Shown here: in pieces, positions 7,446-15,181 of the stretch
Position numbering within the stretch: the first letter of the stretch is position 1
Layout of the letters: each line of letters begins with the position of its first letter
Made by a program: the position numbers and the translations under genes
Notes under the pieces: model-generated
Told to the model about the DNA's origin: nothing
What the model saw: the letters and a program-made list of their open reading frames with translations, nothing else
The model's database searches: none
From: Deltaproteobacteria bacterium
Lineage (GTDB): Bacteria; Desulfobacterota; Binatia; UBA12015
Direction of reading: 5' to 3'
Assembly (NCBI GenBank): GCA_016874795.1
Contig: VGTG01000027.1
Span: forward strand, 1 to 47,652
Length of the DNA: 47,652 bases

Positions 7446-7976
7446 ATGAGCTGGATCGACGCGTCCCTCGCGGAGGGTGCGAACGGCGCGGACTTCGACC
7501 GCGTTCTCGGCCTTCGGCCCGAGTTCCGCGAGGACTTCACGCGCTTCCACGACCTCCTCTGGAAGTCCGTCGATCCGCTCCTGCTCGAGCTCTGCCGGGT
7601 CCGGATCGCGGAGCTCCTCGGCTGCGTCAGCGAGATGAAGCGCCGGACGCCCGCCGCCGTCGCCGCGGGGCTCGACGAGCGAAAGCTCGCCGCCCTCCCC
7701 GGCTGGCCGAATCACGCGGGCTTCCGCGTTCCGGAGCGCGCCTGTCTCGCCTTCGCCGAGCAGTTCCTCCTCGATCCGCACGGCGTGACGGACGAGCAGG
7801 TGGCCGACGTGATCGCGCACCTCGGCGCTCCGGGGCTCATCGCGTTCGTCGAGGCGCTCGCGATCTTCGAGGGCTTCACGCGCTTCCGCATGATCCTCGA
7901 AGTCGACGTCCCGCCGCTCGCGTACGAAGACGAGGAAGACGAAGACGACGCGGACGAAGCGCCGGAGGAGCGCTGA
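7446..7976 (+). CDS. carboxymuconolactone decarboxylase (AhpD-like) family protein
   Basis: 176 residues. The helical core with LCRVRIAELLGC and a downstream FVEALAIFEGFTRFR region fits the CMD/AhpD superfamily. In the usual CxxC position it has only one cysteine (GCVSEM), so classical AhpD-type disulfide chemistry by this subunit alone is unlikely. The C terminus is strongly acidic (EDEEDEDDADEAPEE). A second CMD protein that does carry CxxC starts one base after this stop, so the two are almost certainly co-translated and may form a heteromer. The electron donor and substrate are unknown. Confidence 0.72.
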   Translation: MSWIDASLAEGANGADFDRVLGLRPEFREDFTRFHDLLWKSVDPLLLELCRVRIAELLGCVSEMKRRTPAAVAAGLDERKLAALPGWPNHAGFRVPERACLAFAEQFLLDPHGVTDEQVADVIAHLGAPGLIAFVEALAIFEGFTRFRMILEVDVPPLAYEDEEDEDDADEAPEER

Positions 7977-7977
7977 G

Positions 7978-8499
7978 GTGGGGCGCGTTCCGCTTCCGGA
8001 GGCGAAAGGCGACGACGCCGTCTCGGCGAGCGTCCTCGCGCACCAGCCGAAGCTCCTGCACGCCTTCCAGCGTCTCTACGGCACGCTCTGGAGCCACGGC
8101 GTCGTCGATCACGCGACGAAGGAGGTCGCGCGCCTGCGCAACGCGCGGACGACCGGCTGCGGCTACTGCAAGAACGTCCGCTTCGCCGACGCGCTCGAAG
8201 AAGGGCTCACCGAGGAGCGCGTCGCGACCATCAATGACAATTTCGAGAGGTCGGAGCTCCTCGACGAGCGGCAGAAGCTCGTAATCCGCTACGTCGACGC
8301 GTTCCTCGACGATCCGGCCGGGCTCGACGACGAGGTGCGCGAGGAGATGCTCGCGGAGTTCTCGCCGGCGGAGATCGTCGAGCTCACCGCGGGACTCTCG
8401 CTCTTCCTCGGCTTCTCGAAGATCGCGGTCGCGCTCGGCCAGGCGCCCGCCTCGATGCCGACGACCGTCGTACCGACACCCACGCGCCCCGCGGATTGA
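7978..8499 (+). CDS. carboxymuconolactone decarboxylase family protein with CxxC
   Basis: 173 residues, GTG start one base after the preceding stop. TGCGYCKNVRFADALEEG carries the redox CxxC of the AhpD/CMD superfamily. YVDAFLDDP and ELTAGLSLFLGFSKIAVALG match the rest of the fold. AhpD-like proteins act as thiol peroxidase reductants or, in other branches, as decarboxylases; sequence alone does not distinguish these. It is coupled upstream to a cysteine-poor paralogue. It is coupled downstream through a TGATG overlap to a hexapeptide acyltransferase, forming a three-gene unit. Confidence 0.78.
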   Translation: MGRVPLPEAKGDDAVSASVLAHQPKLLHAFQRLYGTLWSHGVVDHATKEVARLRNARTTGCGYCKNVRFADALEEGLTEERVATINDNFERSELLDERQKLVIRYVDAFLDDPAGLDDEVREEMLAEFSPAEIVELTAGLSLFLGFSKIAVALGQAPASMPTTVVPTPTRPAD

Positions 8500-9215
8500 T
8501 GCGGCGCGATACCCGGCCCTACTGGGTCAAGAAGGCGATGGATCGCCTGAACACGGCGTACTGCGAGCGCTTCCTGCGCCCGCAGTTCGACGAGCTCGGC
8601 ATCGATCCGGTCTTCCGGAACCCACGCCACTTCGAGATCATCGGGCCGGACATCCGCGCCGGAGACCACCTGCACGCGCTCGCGGCGCGCGACGCGCCGA
8701 TCAGCCTCGTCGTCTACCCGGAGACGGGCGGGAAGATCCGCATCGGGAGCTACGTCGCCCTCTCGCCAGGCGTGCGGATCAAGAGCGCCACGTCGATCGA
8801 GGTCGGCGACAGCTGCTTGATCGCCGAGCGCGTCTTCATCACCGACGCGGACTGGCACGACTACTACGATCGGATCTACCCCCCCGGGCCGATGGCGCCG
8901 GTGCGGCTCGAGGAGAACGTCTGGATCGGTGACGGCGCGACGATCTGCAAGGGCGTCACGATCGGCAAGAACAGCGTCGTCGGAACCGGGTCGATCGTCA
9001 CGACCGACGTACCGCCGAACACCGTCGTCGCGGGGAATCCCGCGCGACCGATCCGAACGCTCGACGAGGGCGCACGCTTCGTCACGCGCCGCGAGATGTT
9101 CCTCGGCGCGAAGCCATGGGGCTCGTTCGAGGACGAGATGTCCTACCGCTACCTCTCCGAGAACACGCTTCTCGACTGGTTCCGCGCGATGTTCGCTCCG
9201 ACGCGCGACATGTGA
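8499..9215 (+). CDS. left-handed beta-helix (hexapeptide) acyltransferase
   Basis: 238 residues. The ATG overlaps the upstream stop (TGATG); an in-frame TTG one codon earlier is less likely. Hexapeptide repeats run through GKIRIGSYVALSPGVRI, IEVGDSCLIAERVFI, VWIGDGATICKGVTI and GKNSVVGTGSIVTTDV. They end in VVAGNPARPIR, the usual terminal element of LbH O- or N-acyltransferases. A histidine after the ADWHDYY loop may be the general base. The acceptor is unknown, probably a sugar or small amine. It is translationally coupled to the CMD pair. Confidence 0.85.
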   Translation: MRRDTRPYWVKKAMDRLNTAYCERFLRPQFDELGIDPVFRNPRHFEIIGPDIRAGDHLHALAARDAPISLVVYPETGGKIRIGSYVALSPGVRIKSATSIEVGDSCLIAERVFITDADWHDYYDRIYPPGPMAPVRLEENVWIGDGATICKGVTIGKNSVVGTGSIVTTDVPPNTVVAGNPARPIRTLDEGARFVTRREMFLGAKPWGSFEDEMSYRYLSENTLLDWFRAMFAPTRDM

Positions 9216-9437
9216 CTCGGGCACGTGACGCGAGCCGGGCGGAGCCGCCGCGGTTGATTCACGGCGCTCGGACCGTTTGGATGCGAGCCGATGCCGGCCC
9301 GTCCTCCCCGTAGGAGCTTCCGCAAGCAGGCGAGCGCGTCGCGCACGAAGCGAGCGCGCGCGGCGGTGCGACCGCGCTCGGGAGGCGCCGTCGCCGAGTG
9401 CGCGCCCGCCCAGACGAGACGCGGATCGCGCGCCGCG

Positions 9438-10055
9438 ATGGATCCTCGAGCGCACGGGGTCGCCCTCGCCGCGAAGGGGTTCCTCCACGACGAGGAAGGT
9501 CTCCGGCTCCACGAGCTCGCGCGCGAGTGCGCGCCGCTCGGCCCGCTCGTCGAGATCGGCAGCTACTGCGGAAAGTCCTCCGTGTATCTCGGCGCCGGCG
9601 CGCGCGCCGCGGGCGGAACGCTCGTCTGCGTCGACCACCACCGCGGCTCGGAGGAGCAGCAGCCGGGGCAGCTCTACCACGACTCCGATCTCTTCGACGC
9701 GGAAGCCGGCGCGATGGACAGCCTGCCTCTCTTGCGACGCACGCTGCGCGCCGCCGGCCTCGAGGACACCGCGGTGCTGCTCGTCACGCGAAGTGCGGTC
9801 GCCTCGCGGATCTGGAGCACGCCGCTCGGGCTTCTCTTCATCGACGGCGGCCACACCTTCGAGGCGGCCGAGGGCGACTACCGCGGCTGGGTCGGGAAGA
9901 TCGCGCGCGGCGGGATCCTCGCGATCCACGACCTGTTTCCCGACCCGAACGAGGGCGGCCAGGCGCCGATCACGATCTACCGGCACGCCGTCGCGTCGGG
10001 GCTCTTCGACGAGCTCCCGACGATCCGCACGCTCGGCATCCTCCGCCGCCGCTAG
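9438..10055 (+). CDS. class I SAM-dependent methyltransferase (Methyltransf_24 type)
   Basis: 205 residues from ATG 9438. The frame is open upstream to 9291, but that part is arginine-rich and low in information, so I exclude it. VEIGSYCGKSSVYLGAG is the SAM-binding motif I. TLVCVDHHRG is the end-of-strand-2 acid, and LLFIDGGHTFEAAEGDY and GGILAIHDLFPDP are the later Rossmann strands. This pattern matches the Methyltransf_24 group often found in polysaccharide or secondary-metabolite loci. It is convergent with the alpha-toroid gene, 25 bases apart. The substrate is unknown. The 222 bases before it show no clear gene. Confidence 0.75.
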   Translation: MDPRAHGVALAAKGFLHDEEGLRLHELARECAPLGPLVEIGSYCGKSSVYLGAGARAAGGTLVCVDHHRGSEEQQPGQLYHDSDLFDAEAGAMDSLPLLRRTLRAAGLEDTAVLLVTRSAVASRIWSTPLGLLFIDGGHTFEAAEGDYRGWVGKIARGGILAIHDLFPDPNEGGQAPITIYRHAVASGLFDELPTIRTLGILRRR

Positions 10056-10080
10056 AACTAGAAGCTAGAGCGACCCCGTC

Positions 10081-11238
10081 TCAGGGCGTCGCTTCGGCGG
10101 AAGCGGAGATCTCCTCGCGCTCGAGCTCGGTGCGATCCTCGCGCTCGGCACGCGCGACCGGCTTCGCGACGTTCTCGGCGAGCGCTTCGCCCAGGTCCTC
10201 GCCCGCGAGATCTCGGAAGAAGCTGCTCGTCGCCGACTCGCGCGCGAGCGCGTCGGCCGCGAGGAGCACCGTCGCCGCCGTCCACGGCGTCTGCTCGCCC
10301 TCCGGATAGAGGATGCGGTCCGGGTGCGTGACGCCGGTCCAGTAGCCGCCCTCCTCCGTGCGCAGCGGCTTCACCCACGAGAGCATCTGCTCGGCGCGGT
10401 TCGTGAGGCCGCAGGCGTCGAGGGCGAGCACCATCTCGCAGGTCTCGGCGACGGTGTACCAGGGACGCTCGATGACGCAGCGGCAGCCGACGCCCTCCTC
10501 GAGGAAGACGTCCGCCTGCGCGCGGTCGAGCAGGCGAAGGCGCGCGGCCGCACCGCGCACCGCTCCGCCGAGGATCGGGTAGTACCAGTCCATCGAGTGG
10601 CGGCCCGGCCCGCCGTTCGGGAGATCGACGTCGTCGAAGCGCCGGAGATCGTGACGGAGCACGTGCGCGAGACGCTCGCGCGCGGCGCGCCACTCCGAAG
10701 CGTCGCGGTCGAGGCGCTCCGCGATGCGGATCGCGCAGACGAGGCTCCCGTGGATCGAGGAGCTCCCCGTGAGGAGCGGCGCCTTCCACGGCCTGCCGGC
10801 CGGGTTCACCGCCCAGGCGATCGAGCCGCACGGCATCCGCAGGTCGACGACGAAGTCGATCGCGCGCTGCAGCGACGGCCACATCTCCGCGAGGAAATCG
10901 ACGTCGGGCTTCGCCGTGTGGTGATGCCAGAGCCCCACCGCGAGGTAGGCGGCGTGGTTCGACTGCCTTGTCGCATCGACGACCTGCCCGCCGCACGACT
11001 CCGCGGCCCAAGCGCCGTCCGCTCCCTGGGCGCGCACGAGGTAGCGGAACGCGGCGCGCGCGGCGTCGAAGCGTCCCGCGAGCGTCAGCCCCATCGCCGC
11101 GTGGACGTGATCCCACGGATCGAACTTCCCGTTCGGCACCCACGGCAGGGCGCCGTCGCTCTCCTGCCGGGACGCGATCCAATCGCCCGTGGCCTCGAGA
11201 TGCTTCAAGGCGAGTGGACGACGCCTGCTTCTCATCAT
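10081..11238 (-). CDS. alpha/alpha-toroid (glycan or prenyl-cyclase-like) protein
   Basis: 385 residues from the ATG at 11238, which overlaps the methyltransferase stop as ATGA. The sequence is a series of helical repeats with aromatic motifs (GDWIASRQESDGALPW, YLVRAQGADGAWAAESCGGQ, WYTVAETCEMVLALDACG, EEGGYWTGVTHPD). These resemble the alpha6/alpha6 toroids of prenyltransferase/squalene-cyclase-like and glycoside-hydrolase-like families. No catalytic residues could be assigned. It is the last gene of a three-gene minus-strand operon with a GT4 glycosyltransferase and a methyltransferase, which suggests a role in glycan or glycolipid metabolism. The C-terminal 50 residues are charged and variable. 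Confidence 0.6.
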   Translation of the reverse strand: MMRSRRRPLALKHLEATGDWIASRQESDGALPWVPNGKFDPWDHVHAAMGLTLAGRFDAARAAFRYLVRAQGADGAWAAESCGGQVVDATRQSNHAAYLAVGLWHHHTAKPDVDFLAEMWPSLQRAIDFVVDLRMPCGSIAWAVNPAGRPWKAPLLTGSSSIHGSLVCAIRIAERLDRDASEWRAARERLAHVLRHDLRRFDDVDLPNGGPGRHSMDWYYPILGGAVRGAAARLRLLDRAQADVFLEEGVGCRCVIERPWYTVAETCEMVLALDACGLTNRAEQMLSWVKPLRTEEGGYWTGVTHPDRILYPEGEQTPWTAATVLLAADALARESATSSFFRDLAGEDLGEALAENVAKPVARAEREDRTELEREEISASAEATP

Positions 11239-11975
11239 GCGTATCCTTTGACCGCGTACAGCACGACGCTCTTGCCGATCAGGGGGTTCAGCAGCGACTC
11301 GAGTGCTCGGGTGAGCCGAGGCCGCTGCATCAGATCCCAGACCAGGAACCGATGATAGAGTTTGACCGGCCATACTCGTTCGTTCTTGAGCCCGAACAAG
11401 CACTTGAGCCACCAGTAGGGAGAATGCAGCGCGTGGGCGTAGTGCCGCCCGACGATCTCGTAGCCGAAGCACTTCAGCATCCCGGCGAGACGATTCCCGC
11501 GGTAGATGCGGACGTGTCCGCCGACCGCGACCGGAGCCGGATACTCCGACGAGAGCGCCCAGCAGATCGACTCGGGCACCGCGCGTGGAACCGAGACCGC
11601 GAGCACGCCTCCGGGCTTCAGCACGCGCGACGCTTCACGCAGCGCTTCCTCGTCTCGCTCGAGATGCTCGAGGACCTCGGAGACGATCAGACAATCGAAC
11701 GAAGCATCGCGAAACGGGAGCGCGTACCCGCTGCCGCGGAGAGCCGCCCAGGGCCCCGCGTTCGGGATCGTCCCGCCGAGCTCGGGGGAGAGCTCGTCCA
11801 TCTCGCGGAGCGCGGCCTTCGCTCCCGCGACTTCCTCCGCTCCGAGATCGACGCCGACGGCGAGGATGCCCGGCCGGCGACGGGTCTCGCGCAGGTGACG
11901 GCCCGCACCGCACCCCAGGTCGAGCACGCGCGCCCCGGGCTCGAGCCCGAGCCGTTCGAACTCGACGGTCAGCAC
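11235..11975 (-). CDS. class I SAM-dependent methyltransferase (Methyltransf_11 type)
   Basis: 246 residues, GTG start seven bases inside the end of the glycosyltransferase gene. RVLDLGCGAGRHLRE is motif I; VGVDLGAEEVAGAK is the acidic end of strand 2. LPFRDASFDCLIVSEVLEHLERDEEALREASRVLKPGG is the classic Methyltransf_11 core (stretch quoted across motifs II and III). A C-terminal aromatic and basic region (YWWLKCLFGLKNERVW) may contact membrane or lipid substrate. The operon context points to methylation of a sugar or lipid carrier product. It overlaps the next gene by ATGA. Confidence 0.85.
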   Translation of the reverse strand: MLTVEFERLGLEPGARVLDLGCGAGRHLRETRRRPGILAVGVDLGAEEVAGAKAALREMDELSPELGGTIPNAGPWAALRGSGYALPFRDASFDCLIVSEVLEHLERDEEALREASRVLKPGGVLAVSVPRAVPESICWALSSEYPAPVAVGGHVRIYRGNRLAGMLKCFGYEIVGRHYAHALHSPYWWLKCLFGLKNERVWPVKLYHRFLVWDLMQRPRLTRALESLLNPLIGKSVVLYAVKGYA

Positions 11976-13240
11976 GCGACGCTCACCCGCTCCGCGATGG
12001 CCTCGCGATAGACTTCGACGCGCCGCTCGGCGGCCCGTCGCCAGGTGAACATCGACTCGACGCGCTTCTTCGCGGCGAGGCCCATGCCGCGCCGCTTCTC
12101 CGGAGCGTCGAGGAGATCGCGGATTCCGCGCGCCAGCGCCTCGCCCGACCCGGGCTCGACGAGCACGCCGGTGGTCCCGTCCCGGCCGACCACCTCCGGC
12201 AACGCACCGCCGGTCGTGGCGACGAGCGGCACCTCACAGGCCATCGCCTCCCCCGCGGGAAGCCCGAATCCTTCGTAGAGAGAAGCGACGACGGCCAGGG
12301 TCGCGCGCGCGTAGAGCCGCGCGATCTCGTCCGCCTCGACCTTGCCGAGGAACTGGACGGCGTCCTGGAGGCCGAGCTTCTGGATCAGCTTCGCGGTGTG
12401 CGTCTTTCGCCCCGGCGAGCCGACGACGACGAGGCGCAGCGCCGGCCGCTCGCGCCGCAGGATCGCCAGCGCCTCCAGGAGGTAGCGAAATCCCTTGATC
12501 GCCGAGTCCGCCGAGAGCGTCGCGACGAGGAGATCCGGCTCCCGCTGGATGTCGGGCTTCGGGTGGAACACCGTCGTGTCGATGCCGATGCCGACGACGC
12601 GGATCCGCTCGCGCGCGATCCCGTACTCGCCCGCGATGTCGTCTGCGGAGGCCTCGGAGACCGTCATCACGCGATCGAGCCGGCGCGACATGCGGAGCTG
12701 CTTCGGCAGGAAGCTGTACCAGCGGACGAGCCCGTAGCGCTCGCGGAGAGTGTGCGACGATTCGAGGGCGATCCGCCGGTCCCGGGTCATCGGGTGGTGG
12801 ATCGTCGCGACGAGGGGGATCTTGGAGCGAAGCCGCAGCAGCTCCGGAGCGAGCGTCTGGTTGTCGTGCAGGATGTCGTACTTGGGACCGCTCCCGTTCG
12901 CGCGCGAGAGCGTCCGCACGACGCGCTGCGAGAACGTGAACGGCTCGGGGAATCCTCCCGTCACCGTGCGCGCGTACTCGGACACGTTGATCGGGTCGCG
13001 CAGCTCGCGGGCCGTCGGGAAGCGGAAGAACGCCTGATCGTTCCACAGGTCCAGGCTCGGGACCTTCACCATGCCGACGCCGTCGCAGAGCTCCGGGTAC
13101 GGCTGGCCGCTCCACACGTCGACGTGGTGGCCGAGCTCGACGAGCTCTCGACTGAGGAGCCGCACGTAAATGCCCTGCCCGCCGGATCGAGGGTTCCCCC
13201 GATACGTGAGCAGAGCTATGCGGAGCGGCTCTCCGGACAT
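11969..13240 (-). CDS. GT4-family glycosyltransferase
   Basis: 423 residues from the ATG at 13240. The GT-B fold is clear. N-terminal RIALLTYRGNPRSGGQGIYV is the glycine-rich acceptor-side loop. VVGIGIDTTVFHP opens the second Rossmann domain. ASLYEGFGLPAGEAMACEVP contains the E-x7-E motif that binds the nucleotide sugar. Typical family length is 370-430, so the protein is complete. It is the first gene of the GT, methyltransferase and toroid operon. A possible sigma-70 promoter lies at 13345-13373, about 100 bases upstream. The glycan product is unknown. Confidence 0.9.
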   Translation of the reverse strand: MSGEPLRIALLTYRGNPRSGGQGIYVRLLSRELVELGHHVDVWSGQPYPELCDGVGMVKVPSLDLWNDQAFFRFPTARELRDPINVSEYARTVTGGFPEPFTFSQRVVRTLSRANGSGPKYDILHDNQTLAPELLRLRSKIPLVATIHHPMTRDRRIALESSHTLRERYGLVRWYSFLPKQLRMSRRLDRVMTVSEASADDIAGEYGIARERIRVVGIGIDTTVFHPKPDIQREPDLLVATLSADSAIKGFRYLLEALAILRRERPALRLVVVGSPGRKTHTAKLIQKLGLQDAVQFLGKVEADEIARLYARATLAVVASLYEGFGLPAGEAMACEVPLVATTGGALPEVVGRDGTTGVLVEPGSGEALARGIRDLLDAPEKRRGMGLAAKKRVESMFTWRRAAERRVEVYREAIAERVSVAC

Positions 13241-13344
13241 CCGAGCTTCCTCGACCTGACGTGACGACGATTGGCGCGAGCCGCCCGGTACCGCCTCACG
13301 GAGCAACGCGCTCCTCTCTGCCCCGGGGCGGGCCCGCCGCGCAG

Positions 13345-13373
13345 TTGATACGGTTTGCTCTCCGGCTTTGCAA
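13345..13373 (-). promoter_or_regulatory. possible sigma-70-type promoter for the glycosyltransferase operon
   Basis: On the minus strand, TTGCAA (13373-13368) and TATCAA (13350-13345) are separated by 17 bases, each matching four of six consensus positions. A GTTTGC / GCAAAC inverted repeat falls within the same segment and may be an operator. It lies in the 207-base divergent gap before the SDR gene. The prediction is weak. Confidence 0.3.
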
Positions 13374-13447
13374 ACGCTGTTGTGAAGCAACCGGCCTGCT
13401 AGGCGCTCGCCGAGTTCGCTGATAAGCAGAGCGTTCGGGTACCGGGA

Positions 13448-14281
13448 ATGACGCACGATCCGCCGGCGAAAGGGCTCGTGGCTCTGGTGACCGGAGCCAG
13501 CCGGGGCATCGGCGCGGCGATCGCACAGCGCCTCGCCGCCGCCGGAGCCGAGGTCGGACTCGTCGCACGCACCCTCGAGGCGCACCCGCACCTTCCGGGG
13601 ACGCTCCGGCAGACGGCCAATGCGATCCGCGATCTCGGTGGCCGCGCCGTGATGATCCAGGGCGACCTCTCCGATCCCCTCGCCCGCCGGCGGATCGTCG
13701 ACGACGTGCTCGGCCGGCTCGGCCGAGTCGACATCCTCGTGAACAACGCTTCGGCCGCGTACTACATGCCGTTCGAGGAGTACTCCGAGAAGCGTTACCG
13801 GATCGCCTTCGAGCTGAACGTCCGGGCGCCGTTCGACCTCGCGCAGGCGTTCCTCCCCCGCATGCGGAAGGTGCGGCGCGGCTGGATCCTGAACATCTCC
13901 GCCTCGACGTCGCGCCACCCGCCGGGCCCGCCGTACGACGCGTTCACGGCCAGCGCGGGCGGGATCCTCTACGCGATGACCAAGGCCGCGCTCGACCGCT
14001 TCAGCACCGGGCTCGCGGCCGAGGTCTACGACGAGGGAATCTGCGTCAACTCCCTCTCCCCGGTCGCGGCCGTGCGCACGCCGGGAACCGAAGCCCTGCA
14101 CATGATCCCGGACGATCCGTCGCTGATCGAGCCGGTCGAGATGATCGCCGAAGCCGCGGTCGCCCTGTGCACGTGTCCGGCACGGTCGCTCACCGGCCGG
14201 GTCGCGTTCACGCGGGCGCTCTTGAAGGAGCTCGGCCGCAAGCCGCGGACGCTCGACGGGTCCGCCGATTTCGAGGAGTAG
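13448..14281 (+). CDS. short-chain dehydrogenase/reductase
   Basis: 277 residues. The cofactor-binding motif is TGASRGIG at residues 15-22, NNAS follows strand 4, and the catalytic set is NISAS plus Y-A-M-T-K. ARTLEAHPH after strand 2 suggests NADP preference through the arginine, by inference. The extra loop SRHPPGPPYDAFTAS before the catalytic tyrosine is typical of larger SDRs acting on lipid or steroid-like substrates. It converges on an enoyl-CoA hydratase gene; both stop codons lie within one hairpin (14281-14307). It may serve a fatty-acid or alicyclic degradation route. Confidence 0.88.
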   Translation: MTHDPPAKGLVALVTGASRGIGAAIAQRLAAAGAEVGLVARTLEAHPHLPGTLRQTANAIRDLGGRAVMIQGDLSDPLARRRIVDDVLGRLGRVDILVNNASAAYYMPFEEYSEKRYRIAFELNVRAPFDLAQAFLPRMRKVRRGWILNISASTSRHPPGPPYDAFTASAGGILYAMTKAALDRFSTGLAAEVYDEGICVNSLSPVAAVRTPGTEALHMIPDDPSLIEPVEMIAEAAVALCTCPARSLTGRVAFTRALLKELGRKPRTLDGSADFEE

Positions 14282-14307
14282 GCCGGCGGACGCTCAGCGT
14301 CCCGGCC
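14281..14307. terminator. shared hairpin between convergent SDR and enoyl-CoA hydratase genes
   Basis: GGCCG (14281-14285) pairs with CGGCC (14303-14307), and GGACGC (14288-14293) pairs with GCGTCC (14297-14302), leaving a TCA loop and a two-base bulge. The loop is the stop codon of the minus-strand gene, and the plus-strand stop ends at the first paired base. No U-tract follows, so this is a bidirectional terminator by position only. Confidence 0.45.
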
Positions 14308-15109
14308 AAGGCTTCGGAAAGTCCCGAGGAACGCGGAGCTGCCACTGCGGTGCCCGCTTCTCGAGGAACGCGAGAACGCCTTCGACCGCATCGGGGCGGC
14401 CCATCACCACACGATGCAGCTCCGTCTCGAGGTGCTCGATCTCGTCGGCGGGGAGCGAGCGCGACTCCCAGAGGAGGCGCTTGCACACCGCGGCCGAGAG
14501 CGGTGCGACGTTCGTAGCGATGTCGCGCGCCATCTCGAGCGCCGCCGGCAGCACCTCCGCCGCCGGGAGGGCCCGGCTCGCGAGGCCGAGCTGGACGGCT
14601 TCGTCCCCACCGAAGCGCCGGCCCGTCAGGAAGAGCTCGGCGGTGCGCGCGAAGCCGATCGCGCGTGGGACCGTCCAGTGTGCGTACGCGTCCGGGAGAA
14701 CGCCGCGGCGCACGTGCAGAAAGCCGTACTTCCCCTCGCGCGCGAAGACTCGGATGTCGCACTGCATCGGGAGCGTGAGCCCGATGCCGACGGCGTGGCC
14801 GTTCACGGCCGCGATCACGGGCTTCCGGACGCGGAAGGCGGGCGGATCGACTGGTGAGGAGCTGAACTCCTTCTCCTCGCGCGCCTCGAAGGTGTCGCCG
14901 CCCGTCGCGAAATCCGCTCCGGCGCAGAACGCGTCCCCCGCTCCGGTCAGCACGACCGCGCGTACCTCGTCGTCCTCGTCGCAAGCGCGGTAGGCACGGC
15001 CGAGCGAGTCTCCCATCGCTCCGGAGAACGCGTTCCGGTGCTCCGGCCGGTCGAGGGTCAGGACGGCGACGCCGTCCTGCAGGGAGAACGTGAGATCGCG
15101 GTAGCTCAT
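14294..15109 (-). CDS. enoyl-CoA hydratase/isomerase (crotonase) family protein
   Basis: 271 residues. The crotonase signature is present: TLDRPEHRNAFSGAM, AFCAGADF as the first oxyanion-hole strand, and KPVIAAVNGHAVGIGLTLPM as the second. In the catalytic region VRRGVLPDAYAHW the usual glutamates of classical hydratases are not obvious, so it could be an isomerase or a hydrolase of the same fold. It acts on acyl-CoA by family. Convergent with the SDR and divergent from a serine hydrolase. Confidence 0.85.
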   Translation of the reverse strand: MSYRDLTFSLQDGVAVLTLDRPEHRNAFSGAMGDSLGRAYRACDEDDEVRAVVLTGAGDAFCAGADFATGGDTFEAREEKEFSSSPVDPPAFRVRKPVIAAVNGHAVGIGLTLPMQCDIRVFAREGKYGFLHVRRGVLPDAYAHWTVPRAIGFARTAELFLTGRRFGGDEAVQLGLASRALPAAEVLPAALEMARDIATNVAPLSAAVCKRLLWESRSLPADEIEHLETELHRVVMGRPDAVEGVLAFLEKRAPQWQLRVPRDFPKPWPGR

Positions 15110-15181
15110 GCGGCGCTGCCGGCCGTCCTAGCATGGGAGAGCCGCGAGAAGCGCGTCCCGGCATCTGGACAGCGGGAGCCC

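Noticed and set aside
11969-14101. 710-codon reading frame as one long glycosyltransferase
   Set aside because: The N-terminal 287 codons are antisense to the SDR gene and lack family resemblance. The GT fold starts at the ATG at 13240.
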